Of a DNA stretch of 64,000 nt, positions 31,486-47,400 are shown piece by piece; within the stretch, counting starts at the first letter, position 1, and each line of letters starts with the position of its first letter. The notes below the pieces were generated by a model, which was given only the letters and a program-made list of their open reading frames with translations, made no database searches and was not told where the DNA came from. The DNA comes from Xylocopa sonorina (taxonomy: Eukaryota; Arthropoda; Insecta; Hymenoptera; Apidae), in assembly GCF_050948175.1 (NCBI RefSeq), contig NW_027490098.1, positions 1,922,001 through 1,986,000 of the forward strand, given 5' to 3'. A program made the translations under genes and the position numbers.

Positions 31486-34400
31486 AACCAGCCGGTTACC
31501 AAGGTCAAATAGCGATTGGGCTCGAATGATGGATATCCACGCGATAGCTCGTGGAAGAATTCGTAGATAATAATGAATTTAGAGGATAATAATTAAACTT
31601 GTAGATATAAGGTAAAATAAAATATATTCTAATATAAATCTAAGCTTACACTGACTTCCCTAAGACTAAGTTAAAGATAGACTTAACGTTTAGAATTGGA
31701 ATGAATTGACTTGAGCTAGAATTGAAGTAGAATTAGAAACACCTCCGATTGAGGCATTGAGAGCGAGATTGGAACTCCTCGGTTCGAAGGACTGATCGGA
31801 ACTGATCTTCAGCTCGCGTGTCCGCGACCTCCTCGAGTCGCATGGCGTGCGAGTCGCTGGACCCCGGAGTGGGGTGGCCGCTCGGCCCGCGAAGTGGGGC
31901 GGCCGGTCGGAGTGGGGCGCGGCTTGCGTTAAGCGTGAGCCGCGCGGGTCGAACGGTTGCTTGGACGTATCGAAACTTATGACTATGAGAATTCGCAGAT
32001 ATATTAAGAACTATATGTGTGTTGTTTGCGTATGTACATTAGTTGTGTCGTGTACTTAATTCTAGGACGTTCTTATGAATATACATTATCAAAATAAGAA
32101 TAATGGGAGGGTGGCGTAGGCGAATCGGTGAGATGCTCGGTGATCTGTTCGTGCGGCTGGAGGCTGCATGTCTCCCAACTCTGGCGATAGCGCGCATCGT
32201 CGCGCGGTCGTACGGTCGATCTCCTGGGTGCTCGTGGATATCTGGCTGCCTTAGCTCGGCGTTCGGTCTGCTTTCCCGTGTGTGAAGGCGCTCTTTCCAC
32301 GCACTTGGATGCGGCTGGCGGTAGATGCGTCGCTGCCGGATGCTGTGGGTGGCGCTGGGGGGTGGAAGGCGGCACGCCGGACGTTACACATAACACTTCG
32401 CAAATCATATCATATCTTACCATGAAACATAGAAATGAGATGCGATATCGCGTTTTAAGAATCATATGAACTCTGTTGCTACGATACGTAGACATCTGCA
32501 AACGCTATTTCCTTGCACGGAAGTGTCGCATTTACTTTCATTTGAAATGTAGACGAGGAAAGCATAACACTTCGCAATGAATATTATATCTTATCACGAA
32601 ACATAGGTATGAGATGCAATATCTCGTTTTAAGAAGCATTAGAACTCTATTGCTACCATACCTAGACATCTGCAGACGCGATTTCCTAGCAAGGAAGTGT
32701 CGCATTTACATTCATTTGAAGTGTAGACGAGAAATACATGACACTTCGCAAATCATATTATATCTTACCATGAAATATAGAAATGAGATGCGATATCGCT
32801 TTTTAAGAAGCATTAGAAATCTATTGCTACGATACGTAGACATCTGCAAACGCTATTTCCTTGCAAGGAAGTGTCGCATTTACTTTCATTTGAATCGTAG
32901 ACGAGGAATGCATAACACTTCGCAATGAATATTATATCTTATCATGAAACATAGATATGAGATGCAATATCTCGATTTAAGAAGCATTATAACTCTATTG
33001 CTACGATACCTAGACATCTGCAGACGCTATTTCCTAGCAAGGTTGTGTGGCATTTACATTCATTTGAAGTGCAGACGAGGAATACATGACACTTCGCAAA
33101 ACATATATCTTACCATGAAACATAGAAATGAGATGCTATATCGCGTTTTAAGAAGCACTAGAAATCTATTGCTATGATACGTAGACATCTGCAAACGCTA
33201 TTTCCTAACGAGGAAGTGTCGCATTCACATTCACTTGAAGTGTAGACGAGGAATACATAACACTTCGCAAATCATATTATATCTTACCATGAAACATAGA
33301 AATGAGATGCGATAACGCATTTTTAGAATCATAAGAACTCTATTGCTACGATACGTAGACATCTGCAAACGCTATTTCCTTGCAAGGAAGTGTCGCATTT
33401 ACATTCATTTGAATCGTAGACGAGGAATGCATAACACTTCGCAATGAATATTATATCTTATCATGAAACATAGATATGAGATGCAATATCTCGTTTTAGG
33501 AAGCATTTGAACTCTATTGCTTCGGTACGTAGATATCTGCAAACGCTATTTCCTTGCAAAGAAGTGTCGCATTTACATTCATTTGAATCGTAGACGAGGA
33601 ATACATAACACTTCGCAAATCATATTATATCTTACCATAAAACATAGAAATGAGATGCTATATCGCATTTTAAGAAGCATTAGAAATCTATTGCTACGAT
33701 ATGTAGACATCTGCAAACGCTATTTCCTAGCGAGGAAGTGTCGCATTCACATTCATTTGAAGTGTAGACGAGGAATACATAACACTTCGCAAATCATGTT
33801 ATATCTTACCACGAAACATAGAAATGAGATGCGATATCGCGTTTTAAGAATCATTAGAAATCTATTGCTACGATACGTAGACATCTGCAAACGCTATTTC
33901 CTTGCACGGAAGTGTCGCATTTACTTTCATTTGAAATGTAGACGAGGAACGCATGACACTTCGCAATGAATATTATATCTTATCATGAAACATAGATATG
34001 AGATGCAATATCTCGTTTTAAGAAGCATTAGAACTCTATTGCTACGATACCTAGACATCTGCAGACGCTATTTCCTAGCAAGGTTGTGTGGCATTTACGT
34101 TCATTTGATGTGCAGACGAGGAATACATGACACTTCGCAAAACATATATCTTACCATGAAACATAGAAATGAGATGCTATATCGCGTTTTAAGAAGCATT
34201 AGAAATCTATTGCTACGATACGTAGACATCTGCAAACGCTATTTCCTAGCGAGGAAGTGTCGCATTCACATTCATTTGAAGTGTAGACCAGGAATACATA
34301 ACACTTCGCAAATCATGTTATATCTTACCATGAAACATAGAAATGGGATGCGATATCGCGTTTTAAGAATCATTAGAAATCTATTGCTACGATACGTAGA

Positions 34401-35025
34401 CATCTGCAGACGCTATTTCCTTGCACGGAAGTGTCGCATTTACTTTCATTTGAAATGTAGACGAGGAACGCATAACACTTCGCAATGAATATTATATCTT
34501 ATCATGAAACATTGATATGAGATGCAATATCTCGTTTTAAGAAGCATTAGAACTCTATTGCTACGATACCTAGACATCTGCAGACGCTATTTCCTAGCAA
34601 GGAAGTGTCGCATTTACATTCATTTGAAGTGTAAACGAGAAATACATGACACTTCGCAAATCATATTATATCTTACCATGAAACATAGAAATGAGATGCG
34701 ATATCGCTTTTTAAGAAGCATTAGAAATCTATTGCAACGGTACGTAGACATCTGCAAACGCTATTTCCTAGCGAGGAAGTATCGCATTCACATTCATTTG
34801 AAGTGTAGACGAGGAATACATAACACTTCGCAAATCATGTTATATCTTACCATGAAACATAGATATGAGATGCGATATCGCGTTTTAAGAATCATATGAA
34901 CTCTATTGCTACGATACGTAGACATCTGCAAACGCTATTTCCTTGCAAGGAAGTGTCGCATTTACTTTCGTTTGAATCGTAGACGAGAAATGCATAACAC
35001 TTCGCAATGAATATTATATCTTATC

Positions 35026-38000
35026 ATGAAACATAGATATGAGATGCAATATCTCGTTTTAAGAAGCATTAGAACTCTATTGCTACGATACCTAGATATC
35101 TGCAGACGCTATTTCCTAGCAAGGTTGTGTGGCATTTACATTCATTTGATGTGCAGACGTGGAATACATGACACTTCGCAAAACATATATCTTACCATGA
35201 AACATAGAAATGAGATGCTATATCGCGTTTTAAGAAGCATTAGAAATCTATTGCTACGATACGTAGACATCTGCAAACGCTATTTCCTAGCGAGGAAGTG
35301 TCGCATTCACATTCATTTGAAGTGTAGACGAGGAATACATAACACTTCGCAAATCATGTTATATCTTACCACGAAACATAGAAATGAGATGCGATGTCGC
35401 GTTTTAAGAAGCATTAGAAATCTATTGCTACGATACGTAGCCATCTGCAAACGCTATTTCCTAGCGAGGAAGTGTCGCATTCACATTCATTTGAAGAGTA
35501 GACGAGGAATGCATAACACTTCGCAATGAATATTATATCTTATCATGAAACATAGCTATGAGATGCATTACCTCGTTTTAAGGAGCATTTGAACTCTATT
35601 GCTACGATACCTAGACATCTGCAGACGCTATTTCCTAGCATGGAAGTGTCGCATTTACATTCATTTGAAATGTAGACGAGGAATACATGACACTTCGCAA
35701 ATCACATTATATCTTACCATGAAACATAGAAATGAGATGCGATATCGCTTTTTAAGAAGCATTAGAAATCTATTGCTACGATACGTAGACATCTGCAAAC
35801 GCTATTTCCTAGCGAGGAAGTGTCGCATTCAGATTCATTTGAAGTGTAGACGAGAAATACATGACACTTCGCAAATCATATTATATCTTACCATGAAACA
35901 TAGATATGAGATGCGACATCGCGTTTCAAGAATCATTAGAAATCTATTGCTACGATACGTAGACATCTGCAGACGCTATTTCCTTGCACGGAAGTGCCGC
36001 ATTTACTTTCATTTGAAATGTAGACGAGGAACGCATAACACTTCGCAATGAATATTATATCTTATCATGAAACATAGATATGAGATGCAATATCTCGTTT
36101 TAAGAAGCATTAGAACTCTATTGCTACGATACCTAGACATCTGCAGACGCTATTTCCTAGCAAGGAAGTGTCGCATTTACATTCATTTGAAGTGTAGACG
36201 AGAAATACATGACACTTCGCAAATCATATTATATCTTACCATGAAACATAGAAATGAGATGCGATATCGCTTTTTAAGAAGCATTAGAAATCTATAGCAA
36301 CGATACGTAGACATCTGCAAACGCTATTTCCTAGCGAGGAAGTATCGCATTCACATTCATTTGAAGTGTGGACGAGGAATACATAACACTTCGCAAATCA
36401 TGTTATATCTTACCACGAAACATAGAAATGAGATGCGATATCGCGTTTTAAGAATCATTAGAAATCTATTGCTACGATACGTAGACATCTGCAAACGCTA
36501 TTTCCTTGCAAGGAAGTGTCGCATTTACTTTCATTTGAATCGTAGACGAGGAATGCATAACACTTCGCAATGAATATTATATCTAATCATGAAACATAGA
36601 TATGAGATGCAATATCTCGTTTTAAGAAGCATTAGAACTCTATTGCTACGATACCTAGACATCTGCAGACGCTATTTCCTAGCAAGGTTGTGTGGCATTT
36701 ACATTCATTTGATGTGCAGACGAGGAATACATGACACTTCGCAAAACATATATCTTACCATGAAACATAGAAATGAGATGCTATATCGCGTTTTAAGAAG
36801 CATTAGAAATCTATTGCTACGATACGTAGACATCTGCAAACGCTATTTCCTAGCGAGGAAGTGTCGCATTCACATTCATTTGAAGTGTAGACGAGGAATA
36901 CATAACACTTCGCAAATCATGTTATATCTTACCACGAAACATAGAAATGAGATGCGATGTCGCGTTTTAAGAAGCATTAGAAATCTATTGCTACGATACG
37001 TAGCCATCTGCAAACGCTATTTCCTAGCGAGGAAGTGTCGCATTCACATTCATTTGAAGAGTAGACGAGGAATGCATAACACTTCGCAATGAATATTATA
37101 TCTTATCATGAAACATAGCTATGAGATGCATTACCTCGTTTTAAGGAGCATTTGAACTCTATTGCTACGATACCTAGACATCTGCAGACGCTATTTCCTA
37201 GCATGGAAGTGTCGCATTTACATTCATTTGAAATGTAGACGAGGAATACATGACACTTCGCAAATCACATTATATCTTACCATGAAACATAGAAATGAGA
37301 TGCGATATCGCTTTTTAAGAAGCATTAGAAATCTATTGCTACGATACGTAGACATCTGCAAACGCTATTTCCTAGCGAGGAAGTGTCGCATTCACATTCA
37401 TTTGAAGTGTAGACGAGAAATACATGACACTTCGCAAATCATATTATATCTTACCATGAAACATAGATATGAGATGCGACATCGCGTTTCAAGAATCATT
37501 AGAAATCTATTGCTACGATACGTAGACATCTGCAGACGCTATTTCCTTGCACGGAAGTGCCGCATTTACTTTCATTTGAAATGTAGACGAGGAACGCATA
37601 ACACTTCGCAATGAATATTATATCTTATCATGAAACATAGATATGAGATGCAATATCTCGTTTTAAGAAGCATTAGAACTCTATTGCTACGATACCTAGA
37701 CATCTGCAGACGCTATTTCCTAGCAAGGAAGTGTCGCATTTACATTCATTTGAAGTGTAGACGAGAAATACATGACACTTCGCAAATCATATTATATCTT
37801 ACCATGAAACATAGAAATGAGATGCGATATCGCTTTTTAAGAAGCATTAGAAATCTATAGCAACGATACGTAGACATCTGCAAACGCTATTTCCTAGCGA
37901 GGAAGTATCGCATTCACATTCATTTGAAGTGTGGACGAGGAATACATAACACTTCGCAAATCATGTTATATCTTACCACGAAACATAGAAATGAGATGCG

Positions 38001-38151
38001 ATATCGCGTTTTAAGAATCATTAGAAATCTATTGCTACGATACGTAGACATCTGCAAACGCTATTTCCTTGCAAGGAAGTGTCGCATTTACTTTCATTTG
38101 AATCGTAGACGAGGAATGCATAACACTTCGCAATGAATATTATATCTAATC
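35026..38151 (+). repeat. 1563-bp higher-order repeat (9 monomers), two copies
   Basis: 35026-36588 and 36589-38151 are near-identical at an offset of 1563 bp, equal to eight monomers of 174 bp and one of 171 bp. Marker variants (AAGGTTGTGTGG, CATGGAAGTGTCGC, AAATCTATAGCAACG) keep the same offset. A partial further copy starts at 38152 and soon diverges. Confidence 0.8.
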
Positions 38152-41100
38152 ATGAAACATAGATATGAGATGCAATATCTCGTTTTAAGAAGCATTAGAA
38201 CTCTATTGCTACGATACCTAGACATCTGTAGACGCTATTTCCTAGCAAGGTTGTGTCGCATTTACATTCATTTGCAGTGCAGACGAGGAATACATGACAC
38301 TTCGCAAAACATATTATATCTTACCATGAAACATAGAAATGAGATGCTATATCGCGTTCTAAGAAGCATTAGAAATCTATTGCTACGATACGTAGACATC
38401 TGCAAACGCTATTTCCTAGCGAGGAAGTGTCACATTCACATTCATTTGAAGTGTAGACGAGGAATACATAACACTTCGCAAATCATATTATATCTTACCA
38501 TGAAACATAGAAATGAGATGCGATATCGCGTTTTAAGAATCATATGAACTCTATTGCTACGATACGTAGACATCTGCAAACGCTATTTCCTTGCAAGGAA
38601 GTGTCGCATTTACAATCATTTGAATCGTAGACGAGGAATGCATAACACTTCGCAATGAATATTATATCTCACCATGAAACATAGAAATGAGATGGAATAT
38701 CGCGTTTTAAGAATCATAAGAACTCTATTGCTACGATACGTAGACATCTGCAAACGCTATTTCCTTGCAAAGAAGTGTCGCATTTACATTCATTTGAATC
38801 GTAGACGAGGAATGCATAACACTTCGCAAAACATATTATATCTTACCATGAAACATAGAAATGAGATGCAATATCGCGTTTTAAGAAGCATTAGAAATCT
38901 ATTGCTACGATACGTAGACATCTGCAAACGCTATTTCCTAGCGAGGAAGTGTCGCATCCACATTCATTTGAAGTGTAGACGAGGAATACATAACACTTCG
39001 CAATGAATACTATATCTTATCATGAAACATAGATATGAGATGCAATATCTCGTTTTAGGAAGCATTTGAACTCTATTGCTACGATACGTAGACATCTGCA
39101 AACGCTATTTCCTAGCGAGGAAGTGTCGCATTCACATTCATTTGAAGCGTAGACGAGGAATACATAACACTTCGCAAATCATGTTATATCTTACCACGAA
39201 ACATAGAAATGAGATGCGATATCGCGTTTTAAGAATCATTAGAAATCTATTGCTACGATACGTAGACATCTGCAAACGCTATTTCCTAGCAAGGAAGTGT
39301 CGCATTTACATTCATTTGAAGTGTAGACGAGGAATACATGACACTTCGCAAATCATGTTATATCTTACCATGAAACATAGATATGAGATGCGACATCGCG
39401 TTTTAAGAATCATATGAACTCTATTGCTACGATACCTAGACATCTGCAGACGCTATTTCCTAGCAAGGTTGTGTCGCATTTACATTCATTTGAAGTGCAG
39501 ACGAGGAATACATGACACTTCGCAAAACATATTATATCTTACCATGAAACATAGAAATGAGATGCTATATCGCGTTTTAAGAAGCATTAGAAATCTATTG
39601 CTATGATACGTAGACATCTGCAAACGCTATTTCCTAGCGCGGAAGTGTCGCATTCACATTCATTTGAAGTGTAGACGAGGAATACATAACACTTCGCAAA
39701 TCATATTATATCTTACCATGAAACATAGAAATGAGATGCGATAACGCATTTTTAGAATCATAAGAACTCTATTGCTACGATACGTAGACATCTGCAAATG
39801 CTATTTCCTAGCGAGGAAGTATCGCATTCACATTCATTTGAAGTGTAGACGAGGAATACATAACAATTCGCAAATCATGTTATATCTTACCAAGAAACAT
39901 AGATATGAGATGCGATATCGCGTTTTAAGAATCATATGAACTCTATTGCTACGATACGTAGACATCTGCTAACGCTATTTCCTTGCAAGGAAGTGTCGCA
40001 TTTACTTTCATTTGAATCGTAGACGAGAAATGCATAACACTTCGCAATGAATGTTATATCTTATCATGAAACATAGATATGAGATGCGATATCGCGTTTT
40101 AAGGATCATATGAACTCTATTGCTACGATACGTAGACATCTGCAAACGCTATTTCCTTGCAAGGAAGTGTCGGATTTACTTTCATTTGAAGTGTAGACTA
40201 GGAATACATAACACTTCGCAAATCATATTATATCTTACCATGAAACACAGAAATGAGATGCGATATCGCGTTTTAAGAATCATAAGAACTCTATTGCTAC
40301 GATACGTAGACATCTGCAAACGCTATTTCCTTGCAAGGAAGTGTCGCATTTACATTCATTTGAAGTGTAGACGAGGAATACATAACACTTCGCAAATCAT
40401 GTTATATCTTACCATGAAACATAGAAATGAGATGCGATATCGCGTTTTAAGAATCATATGAACTCTATTGCTACGATACGTAGACATCTGCAATCGCTAT
40501 TTCCTTGCAAGGAAGTGTAGCATTTACTTTCATTTGAATCGTAGACGAGGAATGCATAACACTTCGCAATGAATATTATATCTTACCATGAAACACAGAA
40601 ATGAGATGCGATATCGCGTTTTAAGAAGCATTAGAAAACTATTGCTACGATACGTAGCCATCTGCAAACGCTATTTCCTAGCGAGGAAGTGTCGCATTCA
40701 CATTCATTTGAAGAGTAGACGAGGAATGCATAACACTTCGCAATGAATATTATATCTTATCATGAAACATAGCTATGAGATGCATTACCTCGTTTTAAGG
40801 AGCATTTGAACTCTATTGCTACGATACCTAGACATCTGCAGACGCTATTTCCTTGCAAGGAAGTGTCGCATTTACATTCATTTGAATCGTAGACGAGGAA
40901 TGCATAACACTTCGCAATGAATATTATATCTTATCATGAAACATAGATATGAGATGCAATATCTCGTTTTAAGAAGCATTTGAACTCTATTGCTTCGATA
41001 CGTAGACATCTGCAAACGCTATTTCTTTGCAAGGAAGTGTCACATTTACATTCATTTGAAGTGTAGACGAGGAATACATAACACTTCGCAAATCATATTA

Positions 41101-41475
41101 CATCTTATCATGAAACATAGAAATGAGATGCGATATCGCGTTTTAAGAAGCATTACAAATCTATTGCAACGATACGTAGACATCTGCAAACGCTATTTCC
41201 TAGCGAGGAAGTGTCGCATTCACATTCATTTGAAGTGTAGACGAGGAATACATAACACTTCGCAAATTATATTACATCTTACCATGAAACATAGAAATGA
41301 GATGCGATATCGCGTTTTAAGAATCATATGAACTCTATTGCTACGATCCGTAGACATCTGCAATCGCTATTTCCTTGCAAGGAAGCGTAGCATTTACTTT
41401 CATTTGAATCGTAGACGAGGAATGCATAACACTTCGCAATGAATATTATAACTTATCATGAAACATTGATATGAG

Positions 41476-44400
41476 ATGCAATATCTCGTTTTAAGAAGCA
41501 TTAGAACTCTATTGCTACGATACCTAGACATCTGCAGACGCTATTTCCTAGCAAGGAAGTGTCGCATTTACATTCATTTGAAGTGTAAACGAGAAATACA
41601 TGACACTTCGCAAATCATATTATATCTTACCATGAAACATAGAAATGAGATGCGATATCGCTTTTTAAGAAGCATTAGAAATCTATTGCAACGGTACGTA
41701 GACATCTGCAAACGCTATTTCCTAGCGAGGAAGTATCGCTTTCACATTCATTTGAAGTGTAGACGAGGAATACATAACACTTCGCAAATCATGTTATATC
41801 TTACCATGAAACATAGATATGAGATGCGATATCGCGTTTTAAGAATCATATGAACTCTATTGCTACGATACGTAGACATCTGCAAACGCTATTTCCTTGC
41901 AAGGAAGTGTCGCATTTACTTTCATTTGAATCGTAGACGAGAAATGCATAACACTTCGCAATGAATATTATATCTTATCATGAAACATAGATATGAGATG
42001 CAATATCTCGTTTTAAGAAGCATTAGAACTCTATTGCTACGATACCTAGACATCTGCAGACGCTATTTCCTAGCAAGGTTGTGTGGCATTTACATTCATT
42101 TGATGTGCAGACGAGGAATACATGACACTTCGCAAAACATATATCTTACCATGAAACATAGAAATGAGATGCTATATCGCGTTTTAAGAAGCATTAGAAA
42201 TCTATTGCTACGATACGTAGACATCTGCAAACGCTATTTCCTAGCGAGGAAGTGTCGCATTCACATTCATTTGAAGTGTAGACGAAGAATACATAACACT
42301 TCGCAAATCATGTTATATCTTACCACGAAACATAGAAATGAGATGCGATGTCGCGTTTTAAGAAGCATTAGAAATCTATTGCTACGATACGTAGCCATCT
42401 GCAAACGCTATTTCCTAGCGAGGAAGTGTCGCATTCACATTCATTTGAAGAGTAGACGAGGAATGCATAACACTTCGCAATGAATATTATATCTTATCAT
42501 GAAACATAGCTATGAGATGCATTACCTCGTTTTAAGGAGCATTTGAACTCTATTGCTACGATACCTAGACATCTGCAGACGCTATTTCCTAGCATGGAAG
42601 TGTCGCATTTACATTCATTTGAAGTGTAGACGAGGAATACATGACACTTCGCAAATCACATTATATCTTACCATGAAACATAGAAATGAGATGCGATATC
42701 GCTTTTTAAGAAGCATTAGAAATCTATTGCTACGATACGTAGACATCTGCAAACGTTATTTCCTAGCGAGGAAGTGTCGCATTCACATTCATTTGAAGTG
42801 TAGACGAGAAATACATGACACTTCGCAAATCATATTATATCTTACCATGAAACATAGATATGAGATGCGATATCGCGTTTCAAGAATCATTAGAAATCTA
42901 TTGCTACGATACGTAGACATCTGCAGACGCTATTTCCTTGCACGGAAGTGCCGCATTTACTTTCATTTGAAATGTAGACGAGGAACGCATAACACTTCGC
43001 AATGAATATTATATCTTATCATGAAACATAGATATGAGATGCAATATCTCGTTTTAAGAAGCATTAGAACTCTATTGCTACGATACCTAGACATCTGCAG
43101 ACGCTATTTCCTAGCAAGGAAGTGTCGCATTTACATTCATTTGAAGTGTAGACGAGAAATACATGACACTTCGCAAATCATATTATATCTTACCATGAAA
43201 CATAGAAATGAGATGCGATATCGCTTTTTAAGAAGCATTAGAAATCTATTGCAACGATACGTAGACATCTGCAAACGCTATTTCCTAGCGAGGAAGTATC
43301 GCATTCACATTCATTTGAAGTGTGGACGAGGAATACATAACACTTCGCAAATCATGTTATATCTTACCACGAAACATAGAAATGAGATGCGATATCGCGT
43401 TCTAAGAATCATTAGAAATCTATTGCTACGATACGTAGACATCTGCAAACGCTATTTCCTAGCAAGGAAGTGTCGCATTCACATTCATTTGAAGTGTAGA
43501 CGAGGAATACATAACACTTCGCAAATCATATTATATCTTACCATGAAACATAGAAATGAGATGCGTTAACGCATTTTTAGTATCATAAGAACTCTATTGC
43601 TACGATACGTAGACATCTGCAAACGCTATTTCCTTGCAAGGAAGTGTCGCATTTACATTCATTTGAATCGTAGACGAGGAATGCATAACACTTCGCAATG
43701 AATATTATATCTTATCATGAAACATAGATATGAGATGCAATATCTCGTTTTAAGAAGCATTTGAACTCTATTGCTTCGATACGTAGACATCTGCAAACGC
43801 TATTTCTTTGCAAGGAAGTGTCACATTTACATTCACTTGAAGTGTAGACGAGGAATACATAACACTTCGCAAATCATATTACATCTTATCATGAAACATA
43901 GAAATGAGATGCGATATCGCGTTTTAAGAAGCATTACAAATCTAATGCTACGATACGTAGACATCTGCAAACGCTATTTCCTTGCAAGGAAGTGTCGCAT
44001 TCACATTCATTTGAAGTGTAGACGAGGAATACATAACACTTCGCAAATCATATTGTATCTTACCATGAAACATAGAAATGAGATGCGATATCGCGTTTTA
44101 AGAAGCATTAGAAATCTATTGCAAAGATACGTAGACATCTGCAAACGCTATTTCCTTGCAAGGAAGTGTCGCATTTACATTCATTTGAAGTGTAGACGAG
44201 GAATACATGACACTTCGCAAATCATATTATATCTTACCATGAAACACAGAAATGAGATGCGATATCGCGTTTTAAGAATCATAAGAACTCTATTGCTACG
44301 ATACGTAGACATCTGCAAACGCTATTTCCTTGCAAGGAAGTGTCGCATTTACATTCATTTGAAGTGTAGACGAGGAATACATGACACTTCGCAAATCATA

Positions 44401-47400
44401 TTATATCTTACCATGAAACACAGAAATGAGATGCGATATCGCGTTTTAAGAAGCATTACAAATCTATTGCTACGATACGTAGACATCTGCAAACGCTATT
44501 TCCTTGCAAGGAAGCGTCGCATTTACATTCATTTGAAGTGTAGACGAGGAATACATAAAACTTCGCAAATCATATTATATCTTACTATGAAGCATAGAAA
44601 TGAGATGCGATATCGCGTTTTAAGAATCATATGAACTCTATTGCTACGGTACATAGACATCTGCAGACGCTATTTCCTAGCAAGGAAGTGTCGCATTTAC
44701 ATTCATTTGAAGTGTAGACGAGGAATACATGACACTTCGCAAATCATATTATATCTTACCATGAAACATAGAAATGAGATGCGATATCGCGTTTTAAGAA
44801 GCATTAGAAATCTATTGCTACGATACGTAGCCATCTGCAAACGCTATTTCCTAGCGAGGAAGTGTCGCATTCACATTCATTTGAAGAGTAGACGAGGAAT
44901 GCATAACACTTCGCAATGAATATTACATCTTATCATGAAACATAGATATGAGATGCAATATCTCGTTTTAAGAAGCATTAGAACTCTATTGCTACGATAC
45001 CTAGACATCTGCAGACGCTATTTCCTAGCAAGGAAGTGTCGCATTTACATTCATTTGAAGTGTAGACGAGGAATACATGACACTTCGCAAATCATGTTAT
45101 ATCTTACCATGAAACATAGATATGAGATGCGACATCGCGTTTTAAGAATCATATGAACTCTATTGCTACGATACGTAGACATCTGCAAACGCTATTTCCT
45201 TGCAAGGAAGTGTCGCATTTACTTTCATTTGAATCGTAGACGAGGAATGCATAACACTTCGCAATGAATATTATATCTTATCATGAAACATAGATATGAG
45301 ATGCAATATCTCGTTTTAAGAAGCATTAGAACTCTATTGCTACGATACCTAGACATCTGCAGACGCTATTTCCTAGCAAGGTTGTGTCGCATTTACATTC
45401 ATTTGAAGTGCAGACGAGGAATACATGACACTTCGCAAAACATATTATATCTTACCATGAAACATAGAAATGAGATGCGATAACGCATTTTTAGAATCAT
45501 AAGAACTCTATTGCTACGATACGTAGACATCTGCAAATGCTATTTCCTAGCGAGGAAGTATCGCATTCACATTCATTTGAAGTGTAGACGAGGAATACAT
45601 AACACTTCGCAAATCATGTTATATCTTACCATGAAACATAGAAATGAGATGCGATATCGCGTTTTAAGAATCATATGAACTCTATTGCTACGATACGTAG
45701 ACATCTGCAATCGCTAATTCCTTGCAAGGAAGTGTAGCATTTACTTTCATTTGAATCGTAGACGAGGAATGCATAACACTTCGCAATGAATATTATATCT
45801 TACCATGAAACACAGAAATGAGATGCGATATCGCGTTTTAAGAAGCATTAGAAAACTATTGCTACGATACGTAGCCATCTGCAAACGCTATTTCCTAGCG
45901 AGGAAGTGTCGCATTCACATTCATTTGAAGAGTAGACGAGGAATGCATAACACTTCGCAATGAATATTATATCTTATCATGAAACATAGCTATGAGATGC
46001 ATTACCTCGTTTTAAGGAGCATTTGAACTCTATTGCTACGATACCTAGACATCTGCAGACGCTATTTCCTAGCAAGGAAGTGTCGCATTTACATTCATTT
46101 GAAGTGTAAACGAGAAATACATGACACTTCGCAAATCATGTTATATCTTACCATGAAACATAGAAATGAGATGCGATATCGCTTTTTAAGAAGCATTAGA
46201 AATCTATTGCAACGGTACGTAGACATCTGCAAACGCTATTTCCTAGCGAGGAAGTATCGCATTCACATTCATTTGAAGTGTAGACGAGGAATACATAACA
46301 CTTCGCAAATCATGTTATATCTTACCATGAAACATAGATATGAGATGCGATATCGCGTTTTAAGAATCATATGAACTCTATTGCTACGATACGTAGACAT
46401 CTGCAAACGCTATTTCCTTGCAAGGAAGTGTCGCATTTACTTTCATTTGAATCGTAGACGAGAAATGCATAACACTTCGCAATGAATATTATATCTTATC
46501 ATGAAACATAGATATGAGATGCAATATCTCGTTTTAAGAAGCATTAGAACTCTATTGCTACGATACCTAGACATCTGCAGACGCTATTTCCTAGCAAGGT
46601 TGTGTGGCATTTACATTCATTTGATGTGCAGACGAGGAATACATGACACTTCGCAAAACATATATCTTACCATGAAACATAGAAATGAGATGCTATATCG
46701 CGTTTTAAGAAGCATTAGAAATCTATTGCTACGATACGTAGACATCTGCAAACGCTATTTCCTAGCGAGGAAGTGTCGCATTCACATTCATTTGAAGTGT
46801 AGACGAAGAATACATAACACTTCGCAAATCATGTTATATCTTACCACGAAACATAGAAATGAGATGCGATGTCGCGTTTTAAGAAGCATTAGAAATCTAT
46901 TGCTACGATACGTAGCCATCTGCAAACGCTATTTCCTAGCGAGGAAGTGTCGCATTCACATTCATTTGAAGAGTAGACGAGGAATGCATAACACTTCGCA
47001 ATGAATATTATATCTTATCATGAAACATAGCTATGAGATGCATTACCTCGTTTTAAGGAGCATTTGAACTCTATTGCTACGATACCTAGACATCTGCAGA
47101 CGCTATTTCCTAGCATGGAAGTGTCGCATTTACATTCATTTGAAGTGTAGACGAGGAATACATGACACTTCGCAAATCACATTATATCTTACCATGAAAC
47201 ATAGAAATGAGATGCGATATCGCTTTTTAAGAAGCATTAGAAATCTATTGCTACGATACGTAGACATCTGCAAACGTTATTTCCTAGCGAGGAAGTGTCG
47301 CATTCACATTCATTTGAAGTGTAGACGAGAAATACATGACACTTCGCAAATCATATTATATCTTACCATGAAACATAGATATGAGATGCGATATCGCGTT

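Larger units (their letters stand above)
30934..32388 (-). mobile_element. Solo LTR of a related, diverged Gypsy family (family 2)
   Basis: A 1455-bp LTR in minus orientation. Read on its own strand it begins TGTAACGTCCGGCGTGCCGC and ends CGACGTGACA. It is related to family 1: same start, same pol tail (VTSGVPPSTPQR), same duplicated 18-bp motif and same internal ORF, with strong divergence between these islands. No internal region is attached. The flanks are CTAC on the left and CATA on the right, so there is no target duplication. The left flank is minus-oriented satellite and the right flank is plus-oriented, as at the first solo LTR. Confidence 0.92.

Noticed and set aside
31847..32059. 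Plus-strand frames in the family 2 LTR
   Set aside because: Antisense to the LTR, not conserved in family 1.
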